A DNA stretch of 42,989 nucleotides from positions 1 to 42,989 of the IMG/VR virus record IMGVR_UViG_3300042520_002405, one strand, 5' to 3'. Position 1 is the stretch's first letter. The number at the start of each line of letters is the position of its first letter. Below, one piece after another: positions 7,372 through 16,800 of this stretch. The position numbers and the translations under genes are program-made. Source of the stretch: a virus. The notes under the pieces were generated by a model. That model saw nothing but the letters and a program-made list of their open reading frames with translations. It searched no databases and had not been told where the DNA came from.

Positions 7372-9114
7372 TTATAATAGATTGCCCATCTTAACTCTAA
7401 TATTTCCGTTAGCATCATAAACAAGAATTTTATCAGAATAAATTTCCATTCTAGCGCCTGAGGTTGATGTTCTTAAAGTTCCAATAGTTGCTGAAATAGC
7501 AGACAATTGTGTTACGTCAATTTTTTCTGCGGTTACAGCATCTGCTTGTAAAGAATCAGTAGAAATTGAATTAGCTGACATAGCAGCAGCAGTTACAGTA
7601 CCTGCTACAAGAAGATTTCCATCTATAAAAGCTGTTTGTGTTACCCAATCCGTACCGTTATAAACAAAAGCTTTAGTGCCACTAACATGCGTTGTAGCAA
7701 TAACGAAACGGTCATCTTTTACAGGGTCAATATCTGGGCTATGAAGAGCTGCCCAAAATACGTTTACTTCTGCAGTTGTGTCTACTCCCGATAGATCTGA
7801 AGCTCCAGCGTTATAGCGCCACCAACCAGCTCCTCTTGTTCCAACTGCTCTAGAAAAATCAAAAGTAGCAGCACTTCCCCCAGTTGCAAGATCAATAGCT
7901 GAACTTGCAGCGTTAGACTTAACTAAAAGAACACCAAACTCATAAAAATATTGAGCAGCAATAGCATTAAAAGTAAAGTTTGAACGTTTAGCTACACTTG
8001 TAATAATGTAGGCAAATTTAACTGTTGTTGCTCCATAGGTAACAGTTGCAGTAACATAGTCTCCAACAGTAACTGTATCTAATTTTTTTTGAACGATATC
8101 GTTAGCATTTGCATAACCAAGATGTAATATGGTAGTAACTGCTAGGTTAGTAGTAGAGGTAACCCCTGAGGAAACTAATCTGTACTCTACGTTAGTGTCT
8201 AGCACTGAAGCGTTAGACTGTAAGTCATTGTAGCCCGAAACAGCATTACCTGTAGCTGGCCAAGCAGATTCACCAGGTAAACCGTTATCTCCATTTCTAG
8301 CTAAAATTACCGGATCTGACCAAGTCAAGGTAGAGTCGATACCCGTTACACCTGGAACAGAAGCTAAAGTGTTAGAAACATAAACAGGATTTGTACCTGT
8401 AGGGATAGTGGCACTCCAACCAGAAGGAACCACTACTGCTTGTGTTCCAAAGTTAAAAGACCCACCTGTAGGTTTTGTAGGAGCTGTAGCAGAGCGTATA
8501 AAAACACTTAGTTGGTAAGTGCTTGTACCATCAGCTCCAGGTGAACCATCTACACCTTGAATACCATTTTCTGCAATTTTAAAAGGTGTTGACCAAGTAC
8601 TAGCATAGTGAACACCAGTGTTTCCAATTACAGAAAATACAAAACGAGTACCGTATACAGGATTTGTGCCAGTAGGGACGTCTAGATACCAGCCAGCAGG
8701 AACTGTAAGCGTGTTAGCCCCAAAATCGAAAGAACCAGTAGTAGGTGCAGCAGGTGCTGTTGCAGAGCGTTGAAACACAATTGCGGTGTAAACAGATCTT
8801 CCGATTACGCCACCTGCTCCGACAATTGCAGCAGCAGACCAGCTTTCAAGGGGGATGCTAGCTGTGTCAGAGGTACTAGTAGCGGTTGCTTGTCTTAACC
8901 AGAGATTTTCTCCATTTGTAATAGTAGGTGCATCTCTAGTCCATCCATTAAGTGTTAAACCTGTAAGCGAGTTTGTACTAAAAGTGTAAGTAGCGGTTCC
9001 TGAAAAGCTTGCTGGTGCAGTAGTTGAAGTGTTTTTATTATAAAGAGTTAATGGTCTGCTGTTAATTCCGTCTCTTACGTCAGTTATAACAACTGTACCT
9101 CTAGCTGTAGGCAT
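7372..9114 (-). CDS. Tail-tip fibre / receptor-binding candidate with collagen-like segments
   Basis: This 580-residue protein has an N-terminus (MPTARGTVVITDVRDG) nearly the same as that of the next protein upstream. The middle has two copies of a module built around F-RSATAP-P-GSF-FG...VP-GW...PTGTNPVY, each followed by a collagen-like Gly-x-y stretch (GVDGSPGADG and GDNGLPGE). The C-terminal part (NSISTDSLQADAVTAEKIDV, then GARMEIYSDKILVYD) resembles the DUF1983-like ends of lambda J/tail-fibre proteins, which trimerise. It follows the J-like tip gene, so it is likely a tip-attached fibre that contacts the host. Confidence 0.8.
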   Translation of the reverse strand: MPTARGTVVITDVRDGINSRPLTLYNKNTSTTAPASFSGTATYTFSTNSLTGLTLNGWTRDAPTITNGENLWLRQATATSTSDTASIPLESWSAAAIVGAGGVIGRSVYTAIVFQRSATAPAAPTTGSFDFGANTLTVPAGWYLDVPTGTNPVYGTRFVFSVIGNTGVHYASTWSTPFKIAENGIQGVDGSPGADGTSTYQLSVFIRSATAPTKPTGGSFNFGTQAVVVPSGWSATIPTGTNPVYVSNTLASVPGVTGIDSTLTWSDPVILARNGDNGLPGESAWPATGNAVSGYNDLQSNASVLDTNVEYRLVSSGVTSTTNLAVTTILHLGYANANDIVQKKLDTVTVGDYVTATVTYGATTVKFAYIITSVAKRSNFTFNAIAAQYFYEFGVLLVKSNAASSAIDLATGGSAATFDFSRAVGTRGAGWWRYNAGASDLSGVDTTAEVNVFWAALHSPDIDPVKDDRFVIATTHVSGTKAFVYNGTDWVTQTAFIDGNLLVAGTVTAAAMSANSISTDSLQADAVTAEKIDVTQLSAISATIGTLRTSTSGARMEIYSDKILVYDANGNIRVKMGNLL

Positions 9115-9132
9115 GATATTGTCCTTTCGCTA

Positions 9133-10209
9133 TTATGGCTTAGTAGCTACAACGTTTAATGTAATAGAACCGTTATCAGGCACATAGCTAGCATCAATAG
9201 TTACAGTCCTACACACTGTAGGATCTACTTCTGTAACCCCTGCTGGTGGAGTAGTAGTTGGACCAGCAATAGCAGTTGCTCCGTTAAACCATTGAAAAGT
9301 CCAACCAGTGTAATCAGATACTTCTGCACTTCCTTGAAATAAGTCTACAGTAACTGTAACTGAGCCACTATTGTTTTTAAGTTGAAGAGAGCCAGAAGTT
9401 ACTCTAGGAACTACAATGTAACTAGCTTCACCTCTATCAATACGAACAACTGACATACGGTCTACTACGCCGCCTTTAGCTACTCTGTAAGTAATGTAGC
9501 TAGCATTCCCAAAAGCTGCTCTTGTCACTGTGTGTGTACTAGTAGTTGCTCCTGCAACTGTAGGGGTTAACGCTGATTCAGCTCCACCGTTAGTGGACTG
9601 GAACCAGCTAATATTACCTGAAGCTGGTCCGTCATACGCGGCAGTAAGTGTAATATCTCCGTTAATAGTGTTATCTGCAATAGGAGCAGAAGAGGTGTAA
9701 TCATTAAACAAGAAGTTTTGTCTAGTACCGTTAATAGTTAAACTAGAAGCAGAACCACCTACTGCTTTAGAAAAAGTTACTTCTACGTTAATAGTTACGT
9801 TTTGATTTAGTCTTCTGACAATAACAGGGACAGAGACTCTAACAGACTGAACAGTAGTAGTATCATTCATTGCTGAGATAGTCATTCTAGCAATATTTAT
9901 AGCACCAGCTCCATCGATTTCAGTTACGCTAGCACTAGTAAAAACAGGAGTAACCCCTGCTGCAGGAGTAACTGTAGGAGTACCTACAGTGTAAGTGTTG
10001 TTAGCAGTAGGAGTAATAGTTACGTAAGCTGCTTGGTCTGCTCCTACAAGAACTAGTATATCGTTTGTAAAGTTATTTCTGTCTGTAGCAGAAACTACCC
10101 CTGCAGAAGTAGCAGGAAAAGTATGGTTTTCGTTTGATTGAATAATAGAGATTGTGGGTAAACCATCAGTAATATCTGTAATAGTTACCACACCACGTGC
10201 TGTAGGCAT
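9133..10209 (-). CDS. Tail-tip associated beta-rich protein, paralogous N-terminus to the adjacent fibre
   Basis: This 358-residue protein begins MPTARGVVTITDITDGLPT, closely matching the fibre at 7372-9114, so both probably dock to the same tip site. The rest is Thr/Val/Ser-rich with several Ig-like or BIG-like repeats (for example PTVAGATTSTHTVTRAAFG and GWTFQWFNG). Such domains are common in tail proteins that touch the cell surface. It is encoded right after the J-like protein. The Ig-like assignment is from pattern only. Confidence 0.75.
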   Translation of the reverse strand: MPTARGVVTITDITDGLPTISIIQSNENHTFPATSAGVVSATDRNNFTNDILVLVGADQAAYVTITPTANNTYTVGTPTVTPAAGVTPVFTSASVTEIDGAGAINIARMTISAMNDTTTVQSVRVSVPVIVRRLNQNVTINVEVTFSKAVGGSASSLTINGTRQNFLFNDYTSSAPIADNTINGDITLTAAYDGPASGNISWFQSTNGGAESALTPTVAGATTSTHTVTRAAFGNASYITYRVAKGGVVDRMSVVRIDRGEASYIVVPRVTSGSLQLKNNSGSVTVTVDLFQGSAEVSDYTGWTFQWFNGATAIAGPTTTPPAGVTEVDPTVCRTVTIDASYVPDNGSITLNVVATKP

Positions 10210-10224
10210 TTTGTTTTCCTTCTT

Positions 10225-12648
10225 TTATAGTATTGTTACGTCACAAATGTACTGTGAGTCAGCTACAACTTCAGAGGCAGAGACAGGTACCCAGCGGCTG
10301 AACCTATTTGATCCAGGTATATTAGATACATAAAGATTTTCTCCTTGAAGCCAAGAATACTGAATTTGATTATAATGAGTGTTTAAAGGTAAGAGTTCAT
10401 CGCCTTGGTAAACAAATGCAACTAAAGCTTTTGTTTCTCCAGTATCATTTCGAAATACTGTTCCAGAGTTAGAAAAAAGCCAAGTTGAAGGGTCAGTAGT
10501 TTGAGGTTCTAAAGCAGAATCCCAAGAAACTCCTGCAGGTTTAGTTCTAACCTCAATTCTAACAGTAACAGTATCATCCGCTATAAACTTAGAAAATGAA
10601 ATATTAGAACGAATAGGCAACTCAGGTAAATCTCCAGAATAAACGTAGTAAGCTACATACTGATTTGAACCTACATCATAACTTTGAGTATTAGTCAAAC
10701 TATTACTTGTACTTCCATAAATAATAGCAACTTGGTCGCTAGTAGCTCTTTGAATTGTGAAAGACTCTAGCAGCTGAGTTGCAGCATCTTTAGCTAAAAC
10801 TCTTTCTGAATACTTATTTAAGTTATTAAAGGAACGAACAGAAAATTTGTAAACCCCATTATTTAGTCCAACTACATCATAGTTGTTAGTTAAGGTAGTT
10901 GATAAAGTTTGCCAAGTAACTCCGTTGTTTGATGAAATTTCTACTAAAAATCCACTTACAGAAACAGTGTTAGGATAAGTCCAAGTTATTTTTCCTGAGC
11001 TAACTCCAAAAACACCATTAGGGTTGTCTGGAGTAAATAAAACATTTGTAGGTCTTACAATAGGGTAGTAATAGTCTGTTTTTGTAGAAGCATAAGGAAT
11101 ATTATCTGGAACATTCCAAGCAAAATTTTCAAAGCTATATTGTCTAGCTTCAATATTTACAGTCAAATCTGCATTAGTTTTAACAGAATCAACTTTCATA
11201 GTTTCGTTAAGCAAATTACTAGTACTGTCTGTAACTTTAATAATATCACCTGGTTCTAATAGTAAACCCTTTTTAGAAGCTGTAAACTTAGCCCTCATTT
11301 CTCTTCTAGAAGTTCTAACGATTTGTTCTGCTTTAGCCAAGGCATGATAAGGGTCAGAAGTACAAGGTAAGTAAATTTCAGTTTTTAAAAGAATTCCACT
11401 ATCGTCAAGTAAATATTGATTATAAGGATCAGAGTAACTAGTTGGCCAAGTAACCGTATCATCTACAAAGTTTTCAAATTCACTCATAAAGCGAGCTACG
11501 CATTGGTTATAACGTGTAGAAGAATCAGGGAACTCTAACTCCATCCCTCCGCGGATAATGTCTTCCTCTGTAAAACTAGCTACGACTAATGCATCTTGCT
11601 CATCTAAATTAATAGGTGCGTCAATCATTAACTTATATTTACCACCTGACCAAATTAACTCTGCTTCTTCCATAGACTCTAATATAATCTCAATATTTTC
11701 TCGTAAAGGTCTTTCTGAGTCAAGAACAACATTACATTCATATAGTTTTATAGAAGTATTAGGTAACTGGGGTTGAGTTGTAATAGTACCATCTTCATTT
11801 TCAATATCAGGTCTACGTCCGTTAATACGCCCATCTTGTATAACGTTAGTAGAAACTACTCTATCACAAATAACTTTTGCTTTGTAAAAAGAGGCTAAAT
11901 CAATAGACGAAATAGATAACCCTTTTCCATAAACGTTGTTTGTCAAATAGTCTAAAAGAATTCTAGCAGGATTTTCTGTAAAACTTTTAGTAGCAGAAAT
12001 AGAATATTCTCCACTGACAAAGTTAATATCATAAACTTTTTGTCCTTCAACAAAGAAAGACACATTAGGCGATCCATTGTAGTTATATTCTTCTCTGTTT
12101 AACTTAAAAACCATAGAAGCGTAAGCAGTATTAGTAAAACGGTTAGTTGAAGGAATTGAGTTAGCTGTTGCCATAGTGTCAGCTACGCCACCGTCCTTAA
12201 ACACATGAATCCTTTGACCATACCTTAAAGTTTCTTCATCCCAATTTTTATCATCAACAGTAATATCAACTACGTTATTAATGCCGCCATAACAAATAGC
12301 TTGTTGAACAAAAAGATATTCATTTTGAGAACCTGTTTGGGTAGAAGATAATCCTCTTGAAAAATTTTGATTAGCATTAACAGAGGTTGGATGAGTATAC
12401 CTATCTTTGAGTTTATGATAAACTTTACCACCTGAAACTTTAGCTTTACCATAAACAATTGGTAAATAAAAAGGCTCACCATCTACAGCTACGTTAACTT
12501 GTTTTCGTTTGTCTAACTCATTTCTAAGCTTTCTCATACGAGATTGCTGATATGCTATTGAAGCTACTGTCAAAGATAAAGAAACAGCGGTAGATAAAGC
12601 AGCTCCTGTAAGTCCTACTGCAGTAAAAAATGCTGTGAAAATTGCCAT
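10225..12648 (-). CDS. Tail tip attachment protein, lambda J-like central fibre
   Basis: This protein of about 807 residues has a hydrophobic, Ala/Gly-rich N-terminus, then VDGEPFYLPIVYGKAKVSG and a large tip-hub region (ITVDDKNWDEETLRYG, NPARILLDYLTNNVYG, KLYECNVVLDSERPLRENIE) typical of gpJ/GP13-type tail proteins. A fibronectin-III-like domain follows (ITWTYPNTVSVSGFLVEIS ... GVYKFSVRSFNN). The ATG at 12648 overlaps the stop of the previous gene (TAATG) and has GGGGAAAAG upstream. An in-frame GTG at 12663 would add five residues. It forms the distal tip hub that carries the fibres and is likely to determine host contact. Confidence 0.85.
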   Translation of the reverse strand: MAIFTAFFTAVGLTGAALSTAVSLSLTVASIAYQQSRMRKLRNELDKRKQVNVAVDGEPFYLPIVYGKAKVSGGKVYHKLKDRYTHPTSVNANQNFSRGLSSTQTGSQNEYLFVQQAICYGGINNVVDITVDDKNWDEETLRYGQRIHVFKDGGVADTMATANSIPSTNRFTNTAYASMVFKLNREEYNYNGSPNVSFFVEGQKVYDINFVSGEYSISATKSFTENPARILLDYLTNNVYGKGLSISSIDLASFYKAKVICDRVVSTNVIQDGRINGRRPDIENEDGTITTQPQLPNTSIKLYECNVVLDSERPLRENIEIILESMEEAELIWSGGKYKLMIDAPINLDEQDALVVASFTEEDIIRGGMELEFPDSSTRYNQCVARFMSEFENFVDDTVTWPTSYSDPYNQYLLDDSGILLKTEIYLPCTSDPYHALAKAEQIVRTSRREMRAKFTASKKGLLLEPGDIIKVTDSTSNLLNETMKVDSVKTNADLTVNIEARQYSFENFAWNVPDNIPYASTKTDYYYPIVRPTNVLFTPDNPNGVFGVSSGKITWTYPNTVSVSGFLVEISSNNGVTWQTLSTTLTNNYDVVGLNNGVYKFSVRSFNNLNKYSERVLAKDAATQLLESFTIQRATSDQVAIIYGSTSNSLTNTQSYDVGSNQYVAYYVYSGDLPELPIRSNISFSKFIADDTVTVRIEVRTKPAGVSWDSALEPQTTDPSTWLFSNSGTVFRNDTGETKALVAFVYQGDELLPLNTHYNQIQYSWLQGENLYVSNIPGSNRFSRWVPVSASEVVADSQYICDVTIL

Positions 12649-13214
12649 TAGTCTTTTCCCCACTTAAGATTAACTGTTTCGCCACCGACATAAACTTCAT
12701 CAAAAGAAGTATCTGTAGAGCTAACTTGATCCATACCATCGCGTGATACAATGTAACCACCAATAGAATCTAAAGTAGCCATTGGCGAAGCTACTGATAT
12801 GATAGCTTGCTTAACTGAACCGTCATTAACTACTTTACCGCTATCAATTAAACCTTCATAAGCGACTAAAACATCATTTACTGAATTAAGTAAGACATTT
12901 GAGCTATTGTAAAAAGCAGCATAGACAGTGACTTTTTTACCAGTAATACCAGTCCTTAATGCTTGCTGAATTGAATTATCGTGATCAAGAAAAATTAACT
13001 CGTATACTTCACGATCAACTGAGCTTGAAATTCTTGGAGGTCCAAAACTAACCAAAGAGCTAGTACTTAAATAAGTTTCGGAGTTAAAAAGATGATTAGA
13101 AGGGCTGCTTGTTACTAAAAGTGTAGTACTGTTTAACACAATTTTTGCAAATAATATGAATTTTGGATTAGGTAAATTTATTGCAGCTAATGCTGCTGCG
13201 CTTAATGTTCTCAT
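12648..13214 (-). CDS. Minor tail protein (distal tail hub component)
   Basis: This 188-residue protein follows the Dit-like gene and precedes the J-like gene, a conserved slot in long-tailed phages. The order of elements (start with AAALAAI, KFILFAKIVL, a YEGLIDSGKV segment, ending GGETVNLKWGKD) resembles a family of siphophage tail proteins that close with a WG-basic motif. It is expected to sit at the tail tip between the tube and the J hub. Family assignment is tentative; the tail role rests on position. Confidence 0.72.
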   Translation of the reverse strand: MRTLSAAALAAINLPNPKFILFAKIVLNSTTLLVTSSPSNHLFNSETYLSTSSLVSFGPPRISSSVDREVYELIFLDHDNSIQQALRTGITGKKVTVYAAFYNSSNVLLNSVNDVLVAYEGLIDSGKVVNDGSVKQAIISVASPMATLDSIGGYIVSRDGMDQVSSTDTSFDEVYVGGETVNLKWGKD

Positions 13215-13215
13215 T

Positions 13216-13821
13216 TTAAAGTGCCTCTATTAATTTAATAGTTCCAGGATTTACAAGTACACCGTCTTCGTAAGTAATACCCTGCAATGTCTCTAAATCT
13301 CTGTAGTATTGTAAAACAGGTTTTGTAGCAGAACCTGGATGGTGAACTACAGTTGAAATAGATACATCTTGTCTTAATTCAGGGTAAATACTTACAGAGA
13401 CAGGGGTTGTTTGAGTAGTTACATTTGCAGTAACCATGTATATCTTAGCGTGATCAGCAAACTTGATAAAAGAGCCTTTAGGTAAAAGTCTCGATGCTTG
13501 GGAAAAGTTAATAAGAACCGTACTAGCTCCCCTTGTAGCAGCGTTAGATGAGCCATTAGTAGTTACAGTTACTTTTTTATCAACTGAAAGCAACTGAGGC
13601 ATAATCATAGTTTTAGCCGTATTAATACCTGTTACCATACTAACAAAATAGTCTTCTTCAATATCTCTTGTTTGAATTTGAAAACTTAGTTCCCAACGCT
13701 GGGCACCTTGCGATGCCCTTTGTTGTCTTAAGTTGACTGTATCTGCAACAAATACAGGTTCGTTAGATTCAATAGTAAGAGGAGCCACAATTGGGCTCCC
13801 CTCAAAATAATAAACTGTCAT
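13216..13821 (-). CDS. Distal tail (Dit-like) / minor tail protein
   Basis: This 201-residue protein starts on the stop codon of the tape measure gene (TAATG overlap), the position normally occupied by the distal tail protein or lambda M/L-like proteins. Beta-rich sequence and QRASQGAQRWELSFQIQ near residue 33 recall the N-terminal barrel of Dit-type proteins, where an R-WE-f pattern is common. It would link the tail tube to the tip hub. The exact family is uncertain. Confidence 0.72.
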   Translation of the reverse strand: MTVYYFEGSPIVAPLTIESNEPVFVADTVNLRQQRASQGAQRWELSFQIQTRDIEEDYFVSMVTGINTAKTMIMPQLLSVDKKVTVTTNGSSNAATRGASTVLINFSQASRLLPKGSFIKFADHAKIYMVTANVTTQTTPVSVSIYPELRQDVSISTVVHHPGSATKPVLQYYRDLETLQGITYEDGVLVNPGTIKLIEAL

Positions 13822-16800
13822 TATCGTGATCCTCTCTCGCGATTAGTCATATTGACCCCAGCAGTGATCTCCGGAATCATACGGGCAATCTCTTTACGAG
13901 TTTGCATGGAGACATCACCTGAAACATTAATGTTGAACACTTGTTGTTTGTCCTTATTGTTATTATTTTCTTGTACAGTTTTGAAGGCACTAGGATTACT
14001 AGGACCAACTAGACCCCCACTAGCAAAAGCTGGTAAACGGCCATCGTTAGCATTTAGCGTTTCAAGGAAAGGCAACCAACGTTTAGTTGTAGCAGCATTT
14101 ACTACGTACTCACCGTTAGAGAGCATAGCCATGATAGAGTCAGAAGTAGCTGTTCCAGCACCTGAGACAAAGCCACCTTCAGCAAAACCGCCAAGGAAAC
14201 TACCACCACCGAACAAACTGAATAGCCCACCAAGGCCACCACTACCAAACAAGCTAGAGAAAATGTTTCCAATACCACCAAACAAGTTTCCAAAGAAACC
14301 TTGGATACCTGAGAAGAGATTACTAAAGAACCCGCCTCCTGCTTGAGCACCAGCACCAGCACTACCAGAACCTGCGCCCATTAGTCCACCTGCTGCTGCA
14401 GAAACATCTTGAACATACATAGGGTTTTGAGCACTGCTGCCTAGTTCACCAAACAGACTACCTAAGCCGCCAGCGGTTGCAGTACCTGCTGAAGAACCCA
14501 GATTGAGAGCACCTGTAAAGAGTGAATTAAACAGCTGGTCTAAACCTAACCCTGAGAATAGAGAGTCAGTGAAACCCTTACTAAACTTTTCAATAATAGT
14601 ATTAGTAAAAGTATCTAATAGACCATCTAAGAACCCTTTAAAGGTTTGTTCGCCTTTAAGGAAGTTAACCATACCTGATTCAAAAGCTTCAGACATAACT
14701 TTAGCACCGGACTGTAGCTCTTCTAGCTTCATCTTCAGATGATCCATAGCGGCTGTAGTAGCTTGTAGCTCTACTGATCCCGCTGCCATAGTCTGAGACT
14801 GAATCCTTAGTAACTCAATTTGTTTTGCAACGCCTTGAGCATACTGCAGTAAAGCAGGCGTTAAGCTGCCAATAAAGCTAGTATCAAGGCCTGCGCCTAG
14901 CGCATCGAACTGAGCGCTAACACCAGCGAAGGTACCGTCATCAAGAGCATCAATAGCTTCTAGACGAGCTAGCCGCATTTGTTCTAGCGAAGCCTTGCGT
15001 AGTTCTACCTCATGTGCTGCAGACTTATTGATAGCGTCTTGTGCTGCTTTAAAACGATCACCAGCAGCAATCATTTCATTAAGGCCATTAGTTGACAGCC
15101 CAGCTAGTAAGTCTTCACTTAATGACAAGCCAAGAGCATCTGTCTTTTCTTTGAAAGATTCCCACCAGGTTTTCTTATCACCACCAGAGTCTGGTGCATC
15201 TGGTACTTCAAAGTCTAGCTCTTTCATAACTCCATCAATTTTGGCTGCAACAGCAGAAACATCACCTAAAATATCAGAGCCAGTAATAGCTCCAAAGATC
15301 TTAATAGCTAACATTTGCAATCTAAGAAGTCTAAGCTTCATAGTTAAGTCACTAATTTTCTTTAGTTTATCTCCAGGAAGTTGTAGTAGCTTATTAAAAT
15401 CAATAGGATTATCTACAATAGAATGAGCATACTCTAGTCTATCAATCATTGTTGTAAACTCATTTTCAGCAGTATACATTGAAGCAACTAGATCATCAAT
15501 AGAGTCTTGCATACCTAAACTTGTTGGGTTAGAGAGATCTGTTTGTAGATTTTGAACAGCTTCTTCAATAGCTTTTAAGCTGTCTTTTGCTTGAGCTTCT
15601 TGTGTAGGACCAATAATAGTTAACGGCAATAAAGCTTCATTACCTACTCCAATAGAAGAGAAAATGTTGTTAATTTTAGAGCCTAAATCTCTACCACTAC
15701 CAAACCAGTCAATAGTTTTAGTTTCAACTGCAGCTGCCTGAAATAAAGCATAAATTTGATCAACAATAGATTGTTTTCTGTCTCTAATTCCATCTTTTAT
15801 AGAAAGAGGTAAAGAAGCATAAGCTTCAGTAGCCATATTCTCATTTATTTGTAACAGCTCTTTTCCAAGAATTGCAATTTGAGTTTGAGTACCTAAACTA
15901 GAAGAAAATATATCTTCCAATGTCATAGAAGTGTCTACAGAGCTTAAAACACTTTCAATTGTGCTTTTGTATTCTAGTAACTCAAATTTTAATTGCTGTT
16001 TTGCATTGTCTAAGTTTTGTTTAGATTCGCTAGTGAACCCTGAAGCTACGTATGCAGCCTCTGCTTCTAAGACTTTTGAAGCTCCTGTTATAAAGGCACC
16101 AATTCTACTTGTATCAAAATTACTGAGGTTTACATCTACTCCAAGTAAGTTTAGAGATTCATTAATTTGATCTACTAATACTCCAGACTCAGAAAGATAA
16201 ATATTTTTAAGAATTTCGAATTCTTTTTCAGCTTTTGATTTTTGAGCTGCTAATTGTTTTGTGTTAAAAAGAGCTGCAGTGCTTTCATCAAAAAGAGGTA
16301 CAGCCGCTCCTTTAAAGTCTACAGTTCTTGAAGCTAAATCGTTTAACTTCTTTTGAAGTAGTAAAGCACCTTCAATAGATAGTCTTTGAGCTTCATCTGT
16401 ATCTAATTGATCAAAGCCTAATTCTCTTTGAAGATTTTGAACAGTAGCAATAGCTTCTTCTTTAGACAATCTATTAGAAGCTAACATTACAGCAGTATCT
16501 AGGTCTTTAACTAGTTGTTTGGCAGCTGATTCTTGCTGTGCTTGAGCTTCTCTTAAAACAGAATTATTTTGCACTCCAATAGTAGCAAGCATGTTAGCCA
16601 TTGTGCCTGTCGTATTTTGGCCAATACGATCAGCTAGCATTTCATTAACATTACGGATAAGCTTAGGGTCTACAGACAATCCTTGTGATAAAGCAAAGTT
16701 AAGTTTGTCAGCTAACTCTGCGGCAATAGGATCAATACCTCTAAGTTCTTCAATATTAATAAAAGCAGAGAGAGGCGCTGTACCTTTTGTAACAGCTTCA

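Noticed and set aside
12649-12663. GTG start for the J-like protein
   Set aside because: The ATG at 12648 has a good ribosome-binding site and the common TAATG overlap with the previous stop.
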